Positions 46,092-58,960 of a stretch of 64,000 nt of DNA are shown here, in pieces (position 1 is the first letter of the stretch; every line of letters starts with the position of its first letter). The translations under genes were made by a program, and so were the position numbers. The notes below the pieces were generated by a model that was not told the DNA's origin, made no database searches, and saw only the letters and a program-made list of their open reading frames with translations. This stretch comes from Sipunculus nudus. Lineage: Eukaryota > Annelida > Sipuncula > Golfingiida > Sipunculidae. The stretch is taken from the NCBI GenBank assembly GCA_026874595.1, contig CM049319.1, positions 60,768,917 through 60,832,916 of the forward strand, read 5' to 3'.

Positions 46092-48689
46092 ATTTCTTGG
46101 CACCGCAGGTGCCAGAGTATCCCCAGACATAGTAGGCCCCCCCCCCCCCCTTTATGAATAGACCCCCATTTTTAGCAGCATATACTGACACTTGGCATAT
46201 TTATTGTTTCTTCCAGCTAACAATCCACAATCTTGTTGAAGATATTGGTCCTGTGACCTTGATCTTTTAAAAGATGTGTCCTGTGACCTTGACCTTTGAC
46301 CTCATGACCCCAAAATCAATTGGGGTCTTGTTTTTCCAATGGGACATATACAAGTCAAGTTTGAAATCCATACATCAATAAAAGCAGGAATTATAATCCA
46401 GAAACTAATTTTTGGACAGATGGCTCCTGTGACCTTCACCTTTTACCTTGTGACCTCAAAATTGACAGGGGTCTTCCACTCTTGGCCAGTGAACTATATG
46501 TGCAAGATGAAAGATCTGAGATGAATTGTTTGGCTGAAAATGCATCCACAATCTTTTTAAAGAGATTTCCTGTGACCTTGACCTTTGACCTCATGACCCA
46601 GAAATCAATTTGGGTCTTGCTTTTCCAATGGGTCAAATACAAGTCAAGTTTGAAATCCATACATCAATAAAAGAAGGAATTATCATCCAGAAACTAATTT
46701 TTGGACAGATGGCTCCTGTGACCTTCACCTTTGACCTGGTGACCTCAAAACTGATAGGGGTCTTCCTCTCTTGGCAGGTGAACTATATGTGCAAGATGAA
46801 ACATCTGAGATGAAATGTTTGGCTGAAAATGCATCAACAATTTTTTAAAGATGTCCTGTGACCTTGACCTTTGACTGAATGACCCAAAATCAATTGGGTC
46901 TTGCTTTTCCAATGAGACATATACAAGTCAAGTTTGAAATCCATACATCAATAAAAGCAGGAATTATCATCCAGAAACTAATTTTTGGACAGATGGCTCC
47001 TGTGACCTTCACCTTTGACCTTGTGACCTCAAAACTGATAGGAGTCTTCCACTCTTGGCAGGTGAACTATATGTGCAAGATGAAAGATCTGAGATGAAAT
47101 GTTTGGCTGAAAATGCATCAACAATTTTTTAAAGATGTGTCCTGTGACCTTGACCTTTGACTGAATGACCCAAAATCAATTGGGTCTTGCTTTTCCAATG
47201 AGACATATACAAGTCAAGTTTGAAATCCATACATCAATAAAAGCAGGAATTATCATCCAGAAACTAATTTTTGGACAGATGGCTCCTGTGACCTTCACCT
47301 TTGACCTTGTGACCTCAAAACTGATAGGGGTCTTCCACTCTTGGCAGGTGAACTATATGTGCAAGATGAAAGATCTGACATGAATTGTTTGGCTGAAAAT
47401 GCATCAACAATTTTTTAAAGAGGTTTCCTGTGACCTTGACCTTTGACCTCATGACCCAGAAATCGATTCGGGTCTTGCTTTTCCAATGGGTCAAATACAA
47501 GTCAAGTTTGAAATCCATACATCAATAAAAGAAGGAATTATCATCCAGAAACTAATTTTTGGACAGATGGCTCCTGTGACCTTCACCTTTGACCTTGTGA
47601 CCTCAAAACTGATAGGGGTCTTCCACTCTTGGCCGGTGAACTATATGTGCAAGATGAAAGATCTGAGATGAAATGTATGGCTGGAAATGCATCCACAATC
47701 TTTTTAAAGATGTGTCCTGTGACCTTGACCTTTGACCTCATGACCCAAAAATCAATAGGAGTCTTGCTTTTTCAATGGGACATATATAAGTCAATTTTGA
47801 AATCAATACATTAATAAAAGCAGGAATTATCATCCAGAAACTAATTTTTGGACAGATAGCTCCTGTGGCCTTTACCTTTGACCTTGTGACCCCAAAATTT
47901 ATATGGATCATCCACTTTTGGCAAGTGAGCTATATATTCAAGATGGAAGACCTGGGATGAAAGTTTGGCTTAAAATGCATCCACAGTATCTTTTAAAATG
48001 CCAGTCCAGTGACCTTGACCTTTGACCTCATGACCCTAGAACCTATAGGGTTCTTACTTTAGTGGTGGGCCATACATAAGTCATGTTTGAAATCCATGTC
48101 TATCAACACTGGAGATATCATAAGAGGTGTGTGATTTTCACCATATATGGCAATATTCAAGGTCAAGGCCACTATCATGGGAAAGGTCATGACCCCAATT
48201 TAAATAAACATCATCCCATAACCCTTACCTATGTATATGCATAATATAAAAGAAATCTGTCCATTAGTTTTTTACTTATAATGCTCACAGTACTGTAAGG
48301 TGGCAATTTTGGGGGTATTAAACGGCACGAAAACAAGTAAAGAATAATAGGTGGCGCCACCAGTTTCTGGAACATGACAACCCTATCCATGATCTTCCAT
48401 CAACTTGATTTTGGGATAAATCCATGCAAGATTTCCTGAGATATTAAAGAATTTGTGTGATTTTCCCCAAAATTGGACCTATTCAAGGTCAAGGACACTC
48501 TCCTAGTAAAGGTCATGACCTCATTTTTAATAGGCGTCGTCCTCTTACCCATATCTAAACATATACCAAGTTTGGTAAAGTTCTGTGAAATATTTTTTGG
48601 GTTATAGCGCCAACAAGATTTATATGCGGCGGCGGCGGGGGGACCGGTATGAAAACATAGTATCCCCCGACTTTGTCTGGGGATACAAT
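46092..48689 (+). mobile_element. Element G2: seven ~287-bp DR1-type cores with inverted ends
   Basis: The 5' end TTTCTTGGCACCGCAGGTGC folds as a hairpin and is followed by GTATCCCCAGACA and a 14-C run (46137-46150). The exact inverse TGTCTGGGGATAC closes the element at about 48675-48687. Cores recur near 46284, 46573, 46857, 47146, 47431, 47720 and 48010. A GGC tract is at 48627-48640. No protein is encoded; the many 60-70-codon frames repeat with the cores. Confidence 0.85.
46290..48028. promoter_or_regulatory. Perfect DR1 motifs repeated across G2 cores
   Basis: TGACCTTTGACCT is present at 46290-46302, 46579-46591, 47437-47449, 47726-47738 and 48016-48028. It is usually preceded by TGACCT, giving TGACCTTGA, an ERR/FTZ-F1-type extended half-site. 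Other cores have one-base variants. The motif is certain; receptor binding is untested. Confidence 0.35.
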
Positions 48690-51600
48690 TATGCCAGTGA
48701 CAGAGAAGGGAGATGAGACAATAATTTCTGGTCAACTATCATCACAACATCTGCAGCCTCAGGTAAAACAGTTATCTAGGTGGTGTTTATGTGCTTATAT
48801 TTATGATCTATATCCTATAAAACATACCCTGCTCACATACATCTGATATTTACATAATGACACCTTTTCCCATTCCTATCCATATCCTAACAGATGGGTT
48901 TTCAAGCTGAAACATCACCTTAATTTACACTACTGTTGTGTTCCAGACCATATAAACCAAATACCCATACAAAAAACAAAGCAATAAAATCTGTCTTTCT
49001 CACAAGTACTCCTGTCACTTAGGGAGATTCATATATCAGAAGGAAACAAAGCACTTTGTCTCAAGCTGTGACTGACAAATGTTCCCTTTAATTAAAGAAA
49101 ATAAACGAGCTGCATAAATTGGTTATGCCTGCGGTAATACTGAGCCATTTATTAACGTTACTACTAAAGTATGAAGGCTTAATGCATTGCAGCCATTTTC
49201 CAAGTGGCCTCACACATACCTGGTGAATTCCATTTACAGTCACCACCTACGTAAATATTCTGATGAATAACGAACTGATATGTCATAATGAATACCTGTT
49301 CCAGGTGAATGATACATATGCTGCACAGTATGTTATTAAGAGATGTTATCCATGCTGCAATTGATGCTATCTGTGACGAAGCAAATACCTGAGGTTTGTA
49401 TCACCATCAAGTACAAATCAATCAACAAAGGTATTATGTGTGGGTTGTATATTTATAAATATATATATAACTCTGAAGAAAAACAACACTGTAAATTCAC
49501 AACAGTCACAGAAAATATATATATATGTGTGTGTGTGTGTTTAAAAATAAACTTTTCCATTTATCTAGTGTTATTATCTCTTGTATATTATAAGTGTTTG
49601 TAAACCATGCAATATATATGAACCTCTTATACTCTAACACTAAGCTTAAGGGGGTTAATACTAACTAATTGAAGGACTCTGTGCTGAGCATACAACAGAT
49701 GACAAGGTTGTTCAATGAATCATGTTTGTAATTGTTGTGCAGCTAAATATCAGACAGCACAAGGGCAGTATGGCATACTCTTCAAATAATCAAGCAATTT
49801 TGCAAGGATAATGGATTATCTACTGAAAACTGATCATTAGTGCCAACTGGAATGGTACTCTAGAGTCAGTAGAGCGCACACCTCTACCAAATCAAAATAA
49901 TGATATATTATGCAGATATGCTTCTTTATCCGAAAATGCAAGAAAATGTTCTGATTTTTTCTGGCCTGACACTGAGCTGAATTTATTTGGAGGTGCTGCC
50001 GATAATTCATAAGCCAAAGTATGTGGATTGTATGAAAGTGTTGGCTTATGAAACCACCAGGATAAACTTTAATTAAAATTAATCACAAACTAGTTCACTG
50101 TAAAAAGAATGCTATATCATGCCGCACTTAATATTGATAAAATTATTTAAATAAAACGGGTACTTTGTAACATCGTCAAAAAAGGTTTTCAGGTCAGTTT
50201 AAGCCGGCCAACATTTTGCAAGCTGAGTCAAGCCATGAAACTCTGCTTACTATTACAGTCAGCTATCTTTTTGTCCAAGCCAGCTGCACTGGTGTGACTA
50301 ACACAGCCCTGGGCTCTAAAGAACAGGTGAAAACAGAACCTCCTTCACAAAGCAATGATACTTGGTGCTTTGAAGACAGTTTGTCAAGAGACAGATAGAT
50401 GTCAACAGTTATAAGAACATTTGGATTAATTAAATTATTGTTTTCTCACAGGCATCACTGACAGATGAAAAAAAGTGAACAACAGAGGTCAAAGGTTATA
50501 CTCAAGGCCCACTCCATTTAACTTTTAATACAAAATGAAAACAGCAACACTTCAAGAAAATTTGTTAACGAGCAAACTGACAAACATGAGACAGAAAAAC
50601 AATCATAAATAAAATAAGAGTCACCTGAATTTAGTTTAAATAATTAACTATATTGGCCCTTTTAATTTATACCATTTCAGCATCAGTTTGTTTAGTATAT
50701 TGTATTGTTACCAGTCCATTCACCATGCTGTACTGCTGTTTTTGATATTCTGTACAAAAGGCATTGATTAGGCATACATTACTTGTTCTTTGTTATTCAT
50801 GTATTTGACCAGTTAGTACAGGTGTATGCATGTGGTATTGATAATATCAGTATACCAGTTAACCTGGGCCCTTTTACCATTGATCAGAAACACCATGTAA
50901 GTTCACAGCATACAGAACAGTCCTGATAAACCACCAAGTTTTAAGTTGTTGTGGAATGTAGCTACCTGTTTCTTGTTGTTATAAACTGCTTGTGTCAGGT
51001 GAGACCAAAATAAAACAAACTTCAGCACTTGGTGCCACCCTGACTGGATAAATCATATCATATAAAAACATACTTCCAAAAAATAAAATAAAATAATGTA
51101 GCATACATAAAATATGCTCAAACATAATGAGGCATGACAATAACAATATACAGGTTGCCAATAAAAACATACTACCAAAAAAAAATAAGGATATATATAC
51201 CTGCGCTCTTGATTTATACAATGAAAAGAATTGTCAAATTTAAAATCGTTAGCTGGAAAATCTGGAAAATGTTGGAAATAAAGGTAATGCTTCCCTCCCT
51301 TGGTGCTTATTTTAAAATATTAAAATTTTTACTAAAAAATGTACACCAGTACATTTAAGGTTGCAGGCCATATAATACCATATAAAGGGCAGAGTGAGAT
51401 ATTATGTATGTTAAATGAAAACATCAACACCATGAAGTAAACAACTTGGGTCCTATTGCTGCGGGCAATCTATTACATATGGGTTGACATGAGCACAATG
51501 TCCCCATTTTATACCATGTCTAGAGTATGAAATGCCAGGGGCACTGATCCATGTACAATAATTCAAGCCTATGTCATCCTGAACCTCCACAAGGACATTT

Positions 51601-53014
51601 CATAAACACACAGAAACCTCAGCATCCCTTAACTGAATCTCAAGGTCAAATTACAATCACCTTTATGCTGGGTCATGTTAACTGGTGACCCATGGGACAT
51701 AATGTCCTCTATTTTGGACTGGATCAGATCAACATGTGGTTCTTATGTCAGAATAAACCTATGTAGCCAGACATTGAAAACTACTGTATTCATAGTTCTA
51801 ATATAAAGTCAGTTTCTGTGGATTCTGAAATGTTTCTAGGGGAGGGGGGTATACATATATTTTTTGTTGAATTCATGGGCTAGTTTTTCCTCCAAAAAAA
51901 TTAATTCTTCATGATCATTTTGTGAACATTTTTGAAAAGCCAGCCCGCCATCACTCTGTATTGAATAATGGCATTGTGTGGGCCTACCTTACTATTCAGA
52001 TTTACAATGACCTACTGACAAACCTGATAAAATGCATAAAGATAATATAATTTTTTAATAAATGTATAAATCTGATTTTGTGAAAAAAAAATATTCAGTT
52101 CTACCTGGTATTGCATAAGATTTCAGCACTGATGGGCTTGCAAGTGTTTCTATTCAAGTACCTCTGCACTTACAGCTACACTGGCAAACGTGGACTTGCT
52201 CTGTCTCTCATTTAATAATGCGAACAATTCATTCTGCACTTGTCTTGTTTCCATATATATGTCAAAGTTATGTCATTCATACAGTCAGTAAAGGACACCA
52301 GAAAGTACTAAGGAATGATTAGTCCATAAAAGTTTTAACCCCATGAATAGCATTTCATATAAAAACTATAAAAATTTTAGACTGACAAAATTTTTTCAGT
52401 CCACAGTATATCCCGATCTACCTTTTCATGAGTTTAATCACATCATTCACTCATAGTTCTAATGTCTGCTTACACCATTTTAGCCTGTGGTTATCTATAT
52501 TAGCTCATTGTTCTTAAATCAAATTAGACCAGTAAAACCAAGACTCACTCAATACTGGATGACACATTGACTGGAGATTTATGCTGACTTCCTCCTGATA
52601 GCATAATTCACTCCATGAGATAAATATATATACAAGTGCCAGTTTAATACTAACATATCAAATTTGTATTAAATAAAATTTATCATCTCAAAAATGCACA
52701 TCTCAAAACAGGCAACATAAATCATTCATATATTTCATTTATATTATGAAAAAATTTCTAATAAATTGTGTTACAGCACAGTACTCAGTCTTGGTAAATG
52801 GATCTTGAAAACAGAAAGAAAAATAGTCCTTTTGTAAGACTTTCACAAAAGAGGGAGCAATTTCAATGGCAGTTTTACACTGAGTTCCCTCAGAACATGG
52901 ATCAGTCTCAAAGCACCACCATGATAACCCTTCATTTAATCTAGGGCAGAGCTCTTGTCTACAATGCCTAAGAACCATGGAACATGAGCACTGGAAAGAG
53001 TTCACAATGCTATG
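48690..53014. other. Intron 1: no gene seen; simple repeats only
   Basis: A TA/GT microsatellite lies at 49515-49541. I could not identify exons or element ends in the rest. The short frame at 50216-50398 has no domain. Confidence 0.45.
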
Positions 53015-53250
53015 ACTGGTGACCCCTGACCTCATTAAATATGCACAAATTTTGCAAAGAATTTTAGTGAGAAACTATTTGTTAATATTTTTTTTGGAGT
53101 TTCATGAAAATCTACCAAATTTTTGGTAAGTCATAATAGCTCTACAAAAGTCTGGTGATCGCATTCAATGTGCATGGATTATATATAAGCGTGGATTTTG
53201 CCATGAATTCCTAAATTTGATGAACAAATGCTTTTTCATCAAAGTCAATC
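53015..53250 (+). repeat. Dispersed repeat D, copy 4 (partial)
   Basis: GGTGACCCCTGACCTCATTA, AATATGCACAAATTTTGCAA and GGAGTTTCATGAAAATCTAC match the D unit. No 3' tail is seen. Confidence 0.5.
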
Positions 53251-55515
53251 ACATCAGCAACCCTATCTGTGCATCAGTCTTTGTTTAGAGTTTTAAGATG
53301 AGCAATGAAATTTTGATGGCTGCACTGCAGGTCCCTTTGTCAATTATGTACCATAGTTGCAAGGGAGTCTGGGACCCCAGCAGCAGCTGATCCTTCAGAA
53401 ACTAAAAAGATGACAGCTAAGAGGGTTTCACTCCCTTCTCCATTTTGGACTCAAAATATGTTTTATCTTTCAAACAAAATGAAATCCTGGTATCAAAATG
53501 TAGAGCTTTCCACAATTCTCAAACTTCAATAAAAATTACTAACAACATATCAATTCCTTAAACACACTAGCCTGCTCTATCAAAAGCAGTCATTTTCAAT
53601 ATAAATCTCCCCCCCCCCCCCCCAAAAAAAAAAAAAAAAAAATTAAAAAGCTTTAATTCAATTTTCTGTTACTCTTCGGAGTTTCAAAGTCAGTGAAAAA
53701 AAATAATGATCAGTTCCACTTGTTATGGTTGCAATGGTATCAGCCTTCCAACTCCCCAACCCCCTCCCCCTAGCATTTTTTTAACCATCTCTTGTTCTGG
53801 ATACTCAATTTGACAACACTGTCTTAAAATCAAGGGAACCTTCCTTCCAAGGCCTGTCAATTCAATGCATGCACTTATTTACCATGACAGAAAGTTTAAC
53901 GTTCACATCATTAACTTCAACAATTAACCTTAACAAATCATCCAGACATGAAGCCATATTCATATTAATTAGCCATGAACTTCTGAATGGAGGTCCATTG
54001 TGATTAATGACACTGATATCCGAATAAAAGCTGGCAATCTGACATGAGCTTACCAGGGAAAAGCTGGCTATAATTGCGAAAGCTGACTTAACATGTAGTG
54101 TTCCTGAAGCATGGTTCTGGTGCTTACTTGTATTTTCAACATGAATATTTTGCAGTTTTAAAACTGTATAATTTCATTTTTGTAATGCACAAACAGACTC
54201 AACATATCAATGTCAATGAATTTTACTTTGTTTTGTTGGTATTATCAGGCCCTAAAATAGGCCATCATTTTGCATAAAGGATCATAAACGATTATGTATG
54301 CACATATTCAGTCATATTATCCTGATAAAATATTCTTATTCTGCCAGAGATAGGGCACAAAACATCAAACAGCATTAAAATTAAAATAAACCTTATGCAA
54401 TAAATAAGTGTCCACAACCATTATTAGCCATTATTTTGAACTATCAACTTATTGTTAAAGTAAGACTGACAATATTTACAGTATAATTCTATACAACATA
54501 ATTCATCGTCATGAAGATGGTTCTTGAAATAATTGATTAATAATTAATCATAATTTTATCAATCACTGAATCGGATTTTACAAATGATTCCTTGACCACT
54601 AATAACCAATGACAAAAATCAGTCCACCAAAACTGCACATGACTTGTAAGACAGTAACATTCATCAATAAAAGGTTTCATATTTTTGGTACAAATGTGAA
54701 ACATAAAAATTAATTAAAATAAGATTTTATGACAAATAAATTTTGCAAATAAAATACTGTTTACATGATGGGATACACATATTTTCTTACACTTATGTAG
54801 AAGTGTATTTTCTTTCACTTATTTCTTACTAAGGTAGGTGTATTGAAGAAGCTGATAAATTCTGGCAATTTCTGCCATGCTTATTTTTGTAGAAATTTCC
54901 CATAAATGCTGGACAACAGTTGGTCAATCAATAATGACAAGTCCCGAAGGGCCCAAATTATGATAATCTGAGTGCACATGTGACATTTATAATTTTATTT
55001 TAAATGTTCCATTTATATGATTTATAATATAAGATGATATGTTTCTTTCTTCTGAATAAGGACTTGTATAGATTTATAAAATGTAAAAAGAATGTATATT
55101 CCATTTCCAAGACAATGAACACTGTCACCAACAGCTAAGAGACTTTAAAAGTACTAATTCAAAGATATCATGGTACAAGCTATTTAAGCCTGGGATGGAA
55201 TTACATGATAGAAGAAACTGCGCTTGGTCATCAATTTGTCACATATGTGTTACCAACCATTAGTAAATAGGCCTCTGACAGAATTTGGACCATGCCTTTT
55301 AGCACCTGTTTTTACTTTTTTTTTTATTGATTGAAATACGTTTTGTGTGTGTCCGAACATTTGTGAATTTTATATCAAGTCAAGAGGACTTTCTGGCCCG
55401 GTGCCAGCTGTCAATAGCCAGGTCTCGCCAGCCCCGAAGAAAGTGCGTGCAGGCTGATAATATTTGACTGGCACGGATAAATTACGGACATTTTTACACA
55501 TTAGACGCTTCTTAC
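53251..55515. other. Intron 1, promoter-proximal: no gene seen
   Basis: A C15-A19 homopolymer block lies at 53609-53642. No coding exon or element was recognised. Confidence 0.45.
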
Positions 55516-55770
55516 CTTATTTGTTGAGTGTACGCTTGACGACTCTGTGCTGTTGTGACTGTGTGCAGTTTTCACGCTCCGCTTGTATTGTCTGAAATCC
55601 CCGCTCTGAAAAACCTGTTCAATTTGCACACGGCACTGATATTGGAGGTGCGCGACATCTGTGAGCGTGTCGTAGAAGGGACCGCATAAAAATGTCTGTG
55701 TCGACGGGGATGGCGCAACAAACGTAAAATAATTTCATCTGGATTCGGGGAGGATATAAATGAGCTTTTA
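55516..55770 (-). promoter_or_regulatory. Candidate promoter and non-coding first exon of the LIM gene
   Basis: This is a locally CpG-richer stretch in an AT-rich window. On the minus strand it has a TATA-like TTTATATCC near 55755-55763 and ends with a good donor, ATAAG|GTAAGAAG, at 55516/55515. Exon 2 has an acceptor 14 nt before the start codon, so an upstream 5' UTR exon must exist; this is the best candidate seen. Intron 1 would then be 21.4 kb. No transcript evidence is available and the start site is a guess. Confidence 0.42.
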
Positions 55771-56181
55771 CGTTCCATTTTTATCAACTCTTATCTGCAA
55801 GTATATGTATCAAGTTATAATGTTGTTATTTTGCTGTTATTTTAGGCTTGCTATGTATTTTTTTTTTTTTTTTATTGAAACAACTTATAAACAGATACAA
55901 AAGAACATACAAATAGACATATATGAAAAGATACAAATACATTCACATAGACGGACATAAAGCAAAACATGTATGTTTCTATATCACATATTTTTAACTC
56001 ATAGATCTATAATCAGATGTTAGTTACAGTGTTTAATTGAGAATGATACATATATACATATACACATATATATACTCCTGTTCATACATATACACGCATA
56101 CATACATATACGTGTTGACAAGGGTTCTAAAAAAATAAAACAGGAAAAGAAAATAGATTTATTTTTACTCTTTTTTTGTTT

Positions 56182-57018
56182 CTAAAAGATAATATGAATA
56201 TTGTCCCATTTTTCAATATGACTCTTGATTTTATCGCGTTTCCTTGCAATATTCCTTTCTATATTATGAACTTGTTCTACGTATATTTTGAAACTAATGT
56301 TTGTTGGCATTGTCTTGTTGCATTTGCAATTGTATATAAATTTTTTTGTTAACAGAAGTAGCATATCAATCAGGCTATATTTTGTTGTGTTGAATATAAC
56401 AGATTTTATATCAAACATCTCTTCATTTATCCCATTATGTAGAGTTGATACCCAATTTTTTACTTGAAATATTATCTTTTTAGTTTCTCTACAATGATAA
56501 AAAAGATGTAACAATGTTTCTTTTTCAGAATTGCAGAAGGTGCAAAGTGTTGTTTCCTTTTTTCCAATGATAAATAAAAATGGGTTCAAAGCAATACATC
56601 TATGAAGTAGTTTAAACTGGAACATTCTCAGTTCTTCTGATATGGTTATTTTTTTAATATTCTGAAATGCTTCAAATACTATTTCTTGATAATCTCCTTG
56701 CATATCTCTGTTCCATTTTTCTACAACTTTTGAAGGTTCTATATATATCTTGAGTATTAATTCTTTATAAATTGTGTTTGTTACTTTTTTCATTTTCTTA
56801 ACTATTTCTAAATTTGAATTATAGACTGTTTTTGTTATTTTATCTGTTGCCAGTTCTTTCTTCCACCTGAATGGGATTGCATCCACTATACTCATGTATT
56901 GCATTTTCTTGATATTTACTTTAGTTTTATCTGTTAATTCTCTGTGGGACAGGAAGACATATTTTTCTCCATTATACTTTGTGATATCTTTTATACTTGT
57001 TATTCCAGCTATATGCAA
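56182..57018 (-). pseudogene. Retrotransposon ORF2, C-terminal zinc-knuckle part
   Basis: The 278 residues are Lys/Ile-rich with a C-x2-C-x8-H-x4-C knuckle (CTFCNSEKETLLHLFYHC), the usual ORF2 C-terminal motif of L1-like elements. The open frame extends upstream of the listed ATG to about 57160, where it joins the reverse-transcriptase segment after a frameshift. It ends at a stop about 300 bp before the poly(A) tail. Confidence 0.82.
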
Positions 57019-57101
57019 AGTTTTATTATAAACTATTTTGTTACCAACTTTTATATGAGAGTTGAAAAATAATATTTCATTTAGAATTTCGTCACAAGTA
57101 T

Positions 57102-58877
57102 TTACATGTTTAAAGTTATATTTGCCCCAAATGTTGAGTACCTCTCTCCAAAATGGATGACATGTATTGCTAAAATGGCGAAATCATCATATTTTAAATT
57201 ACATTGGAATATAAGGGGTCCTAATTTTTTAAACTGAACATTGACTATTTGTCTCCATCCCTCATCTGTTTGTCCCGAGACAAATCTTTTAATCCATCCA
57301 ATTTTTAATGCTTCCATTTTGGATTTAAGATGTATCATATTGAGCCCCCCTTTATCCATTGGCGCAATTAAGGTTGTTCTTTTTATCTTTTCTTGACCTC
57401 CCCAGATAAACTTATACAAGAGTGCTTCAATTTCTTTTAAATAATTTAGCGAAGGATTTGGTAAAACTTGAAATGCGGAAGTTAACTGTGACAAGATATG
57501 GGCTTTTATAATAGTAATTTTACCTGAGAGAGACATTGTTCTTGTTGCCCATATATTTAAAATGGCTTTGATTTTACTTAATATTTCTTTGTAATTGATA
57601 TCTTTCATTTTTCGCCAATCTGGGTGTATATATATACCAAGAATCTTTATGGGTTCTGTGCACCACTTAAGTCCTAAATTTTTCATACTGTCACCTATAT
57701 TTTTAGTGTTTTCTATTACTGGCATAATAACAGTTTTTTCTAAATTCACCTTCAGTCCAGATATTTTTTGAAAATTTTGAAATGTTAAAATGGCTTCTTT
57801 TGTTGATTCTTGCCCACCTGTGAGGAAGAGAGCAGTATCATCTGCATATTGGATTAATTTATGTTCTTTACCAGCAACATTTATCCCTCTTATTTTTGTA
57901 TTGTTTCGTATTTTAATTGCCAATATTTCTGAAGCTATTATAAATTAGTATGGAGAAAGAGGGCATCCTTGTCTAACACCACGCGTTACTGGAAAATAGT
58001 TTGTTGCCCATCCTCTGTTCATTACACAGCTACTGATGTCTGAATATAATATATTAATCCATTTCTTAAAAGCAGATCCAAAATTAAACATATGTAAAGT
58101 GTTTTGAATATGGGACCATTCTAAAAAGTCGAAAGCTTTCTCAAAATCTATTGACAAGAGATAACTTTCTATATTATGTGTCTTTGAATAGGCAAATAAA
58201 TCTATAATTTTTACTATATTCTCCCCAATATATCTATTTTTAATAAAACCTGTTTGGTCTGGACTTATTAAAATGTGTAACACTGATTTTAGTCGATTTG
58301 CGAGGGTTTTGGCAATAATTTTATAATCAGTGTTTAACATTGAGAGAGGGCGCCAATTCTTTAAGACTGGAGTATCTTTATCTTTCTTTGGTATTAGGCA
58401 AAGGATGCCTTGGCGCATAGTGGTTGGCAAGGTTCCAGTTTCAAAAGAGTATTTTACTGCATTTATATAGTATTCTTTAATATGATCCCAAAAAACTCTG
58501 TAAAATTCAGCAGGGAAGCCATCTGGACCTGGTGTTTTCTTCATCTGAAGCGATTTCAATGTACTAAATAGCTCTGCAGGGTTAATTCCTTTGTCGCACA
58601 TTTGTTTATCTTCCTGTGGCAGGATTCTAATGTTATCTAATAAATCATAATTATCTAAAGAGTTTTCCTGGTTAACTGTGGACTCTGTGGTTGTATATAG
58701 AGATTTATAAAATTTAACCTGTTCTTCTAGAATATCTTTTGTATCACTTAGTATTTTACCATTATAATCTTTCAGTTTGTGAATCGATTTTTGTTCGTAG
58801 TTTCTTTTTTCCATGTTTAAAAAGTATTTTGTTGGTTTGTTTCCTTCTGTATACCATTTACATTTACATCTTACCAT
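57102..58877 (-). pseudogene. Retrotransposon ORF2, reverse transcriptase part, with a stop
   Basis: Reverse-transcriptase blocks in order: KTPGPDGFPAEFYR, LIPKKDKD with NWRPLSMLN, DQTGFIKNRYIGENI, SIDFEKAFDFLEW (catalytic Asp), GVRQGCPLSPY and QYADDTALFL (catalytic Asp pair). The same frame is open upstream of 58877 as far as the AG tract. One in-frame TAA at 57947-57945 follows PLSPY, where the family normally has Leu. Reading resumes in the same frame to about 57160, where a further frameshift removes the correct C-terminal frame. The enzyme is therefore dead in this copy without correction. It belongs to the same element as the flanking segments. Confidence 0.88.
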
Positions 58878-58960
58878 GGCAGCATCTGTTTCTTTCTCAA
58901 CAAATTGTTTGTGTTTATTGACTGTAATTTCCCATCTTAATTTATCTGCAATACTGTTTG

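Noticed and set aside
46339-47814. Repeated 60-70-codon frames on both strands
   Set aside because: They follow the 287-bp G2 cores and have no protein features.
48400-48735. 111-codon frame on the minus strand
   Set aside because: It spans the 3' end and terminus of element G2 and has no domain.
55572-55787. 71-codon frame across the candidate promoter
   Set aside because: It has no family features and overlaps the presumed promoter and 5' UTR.
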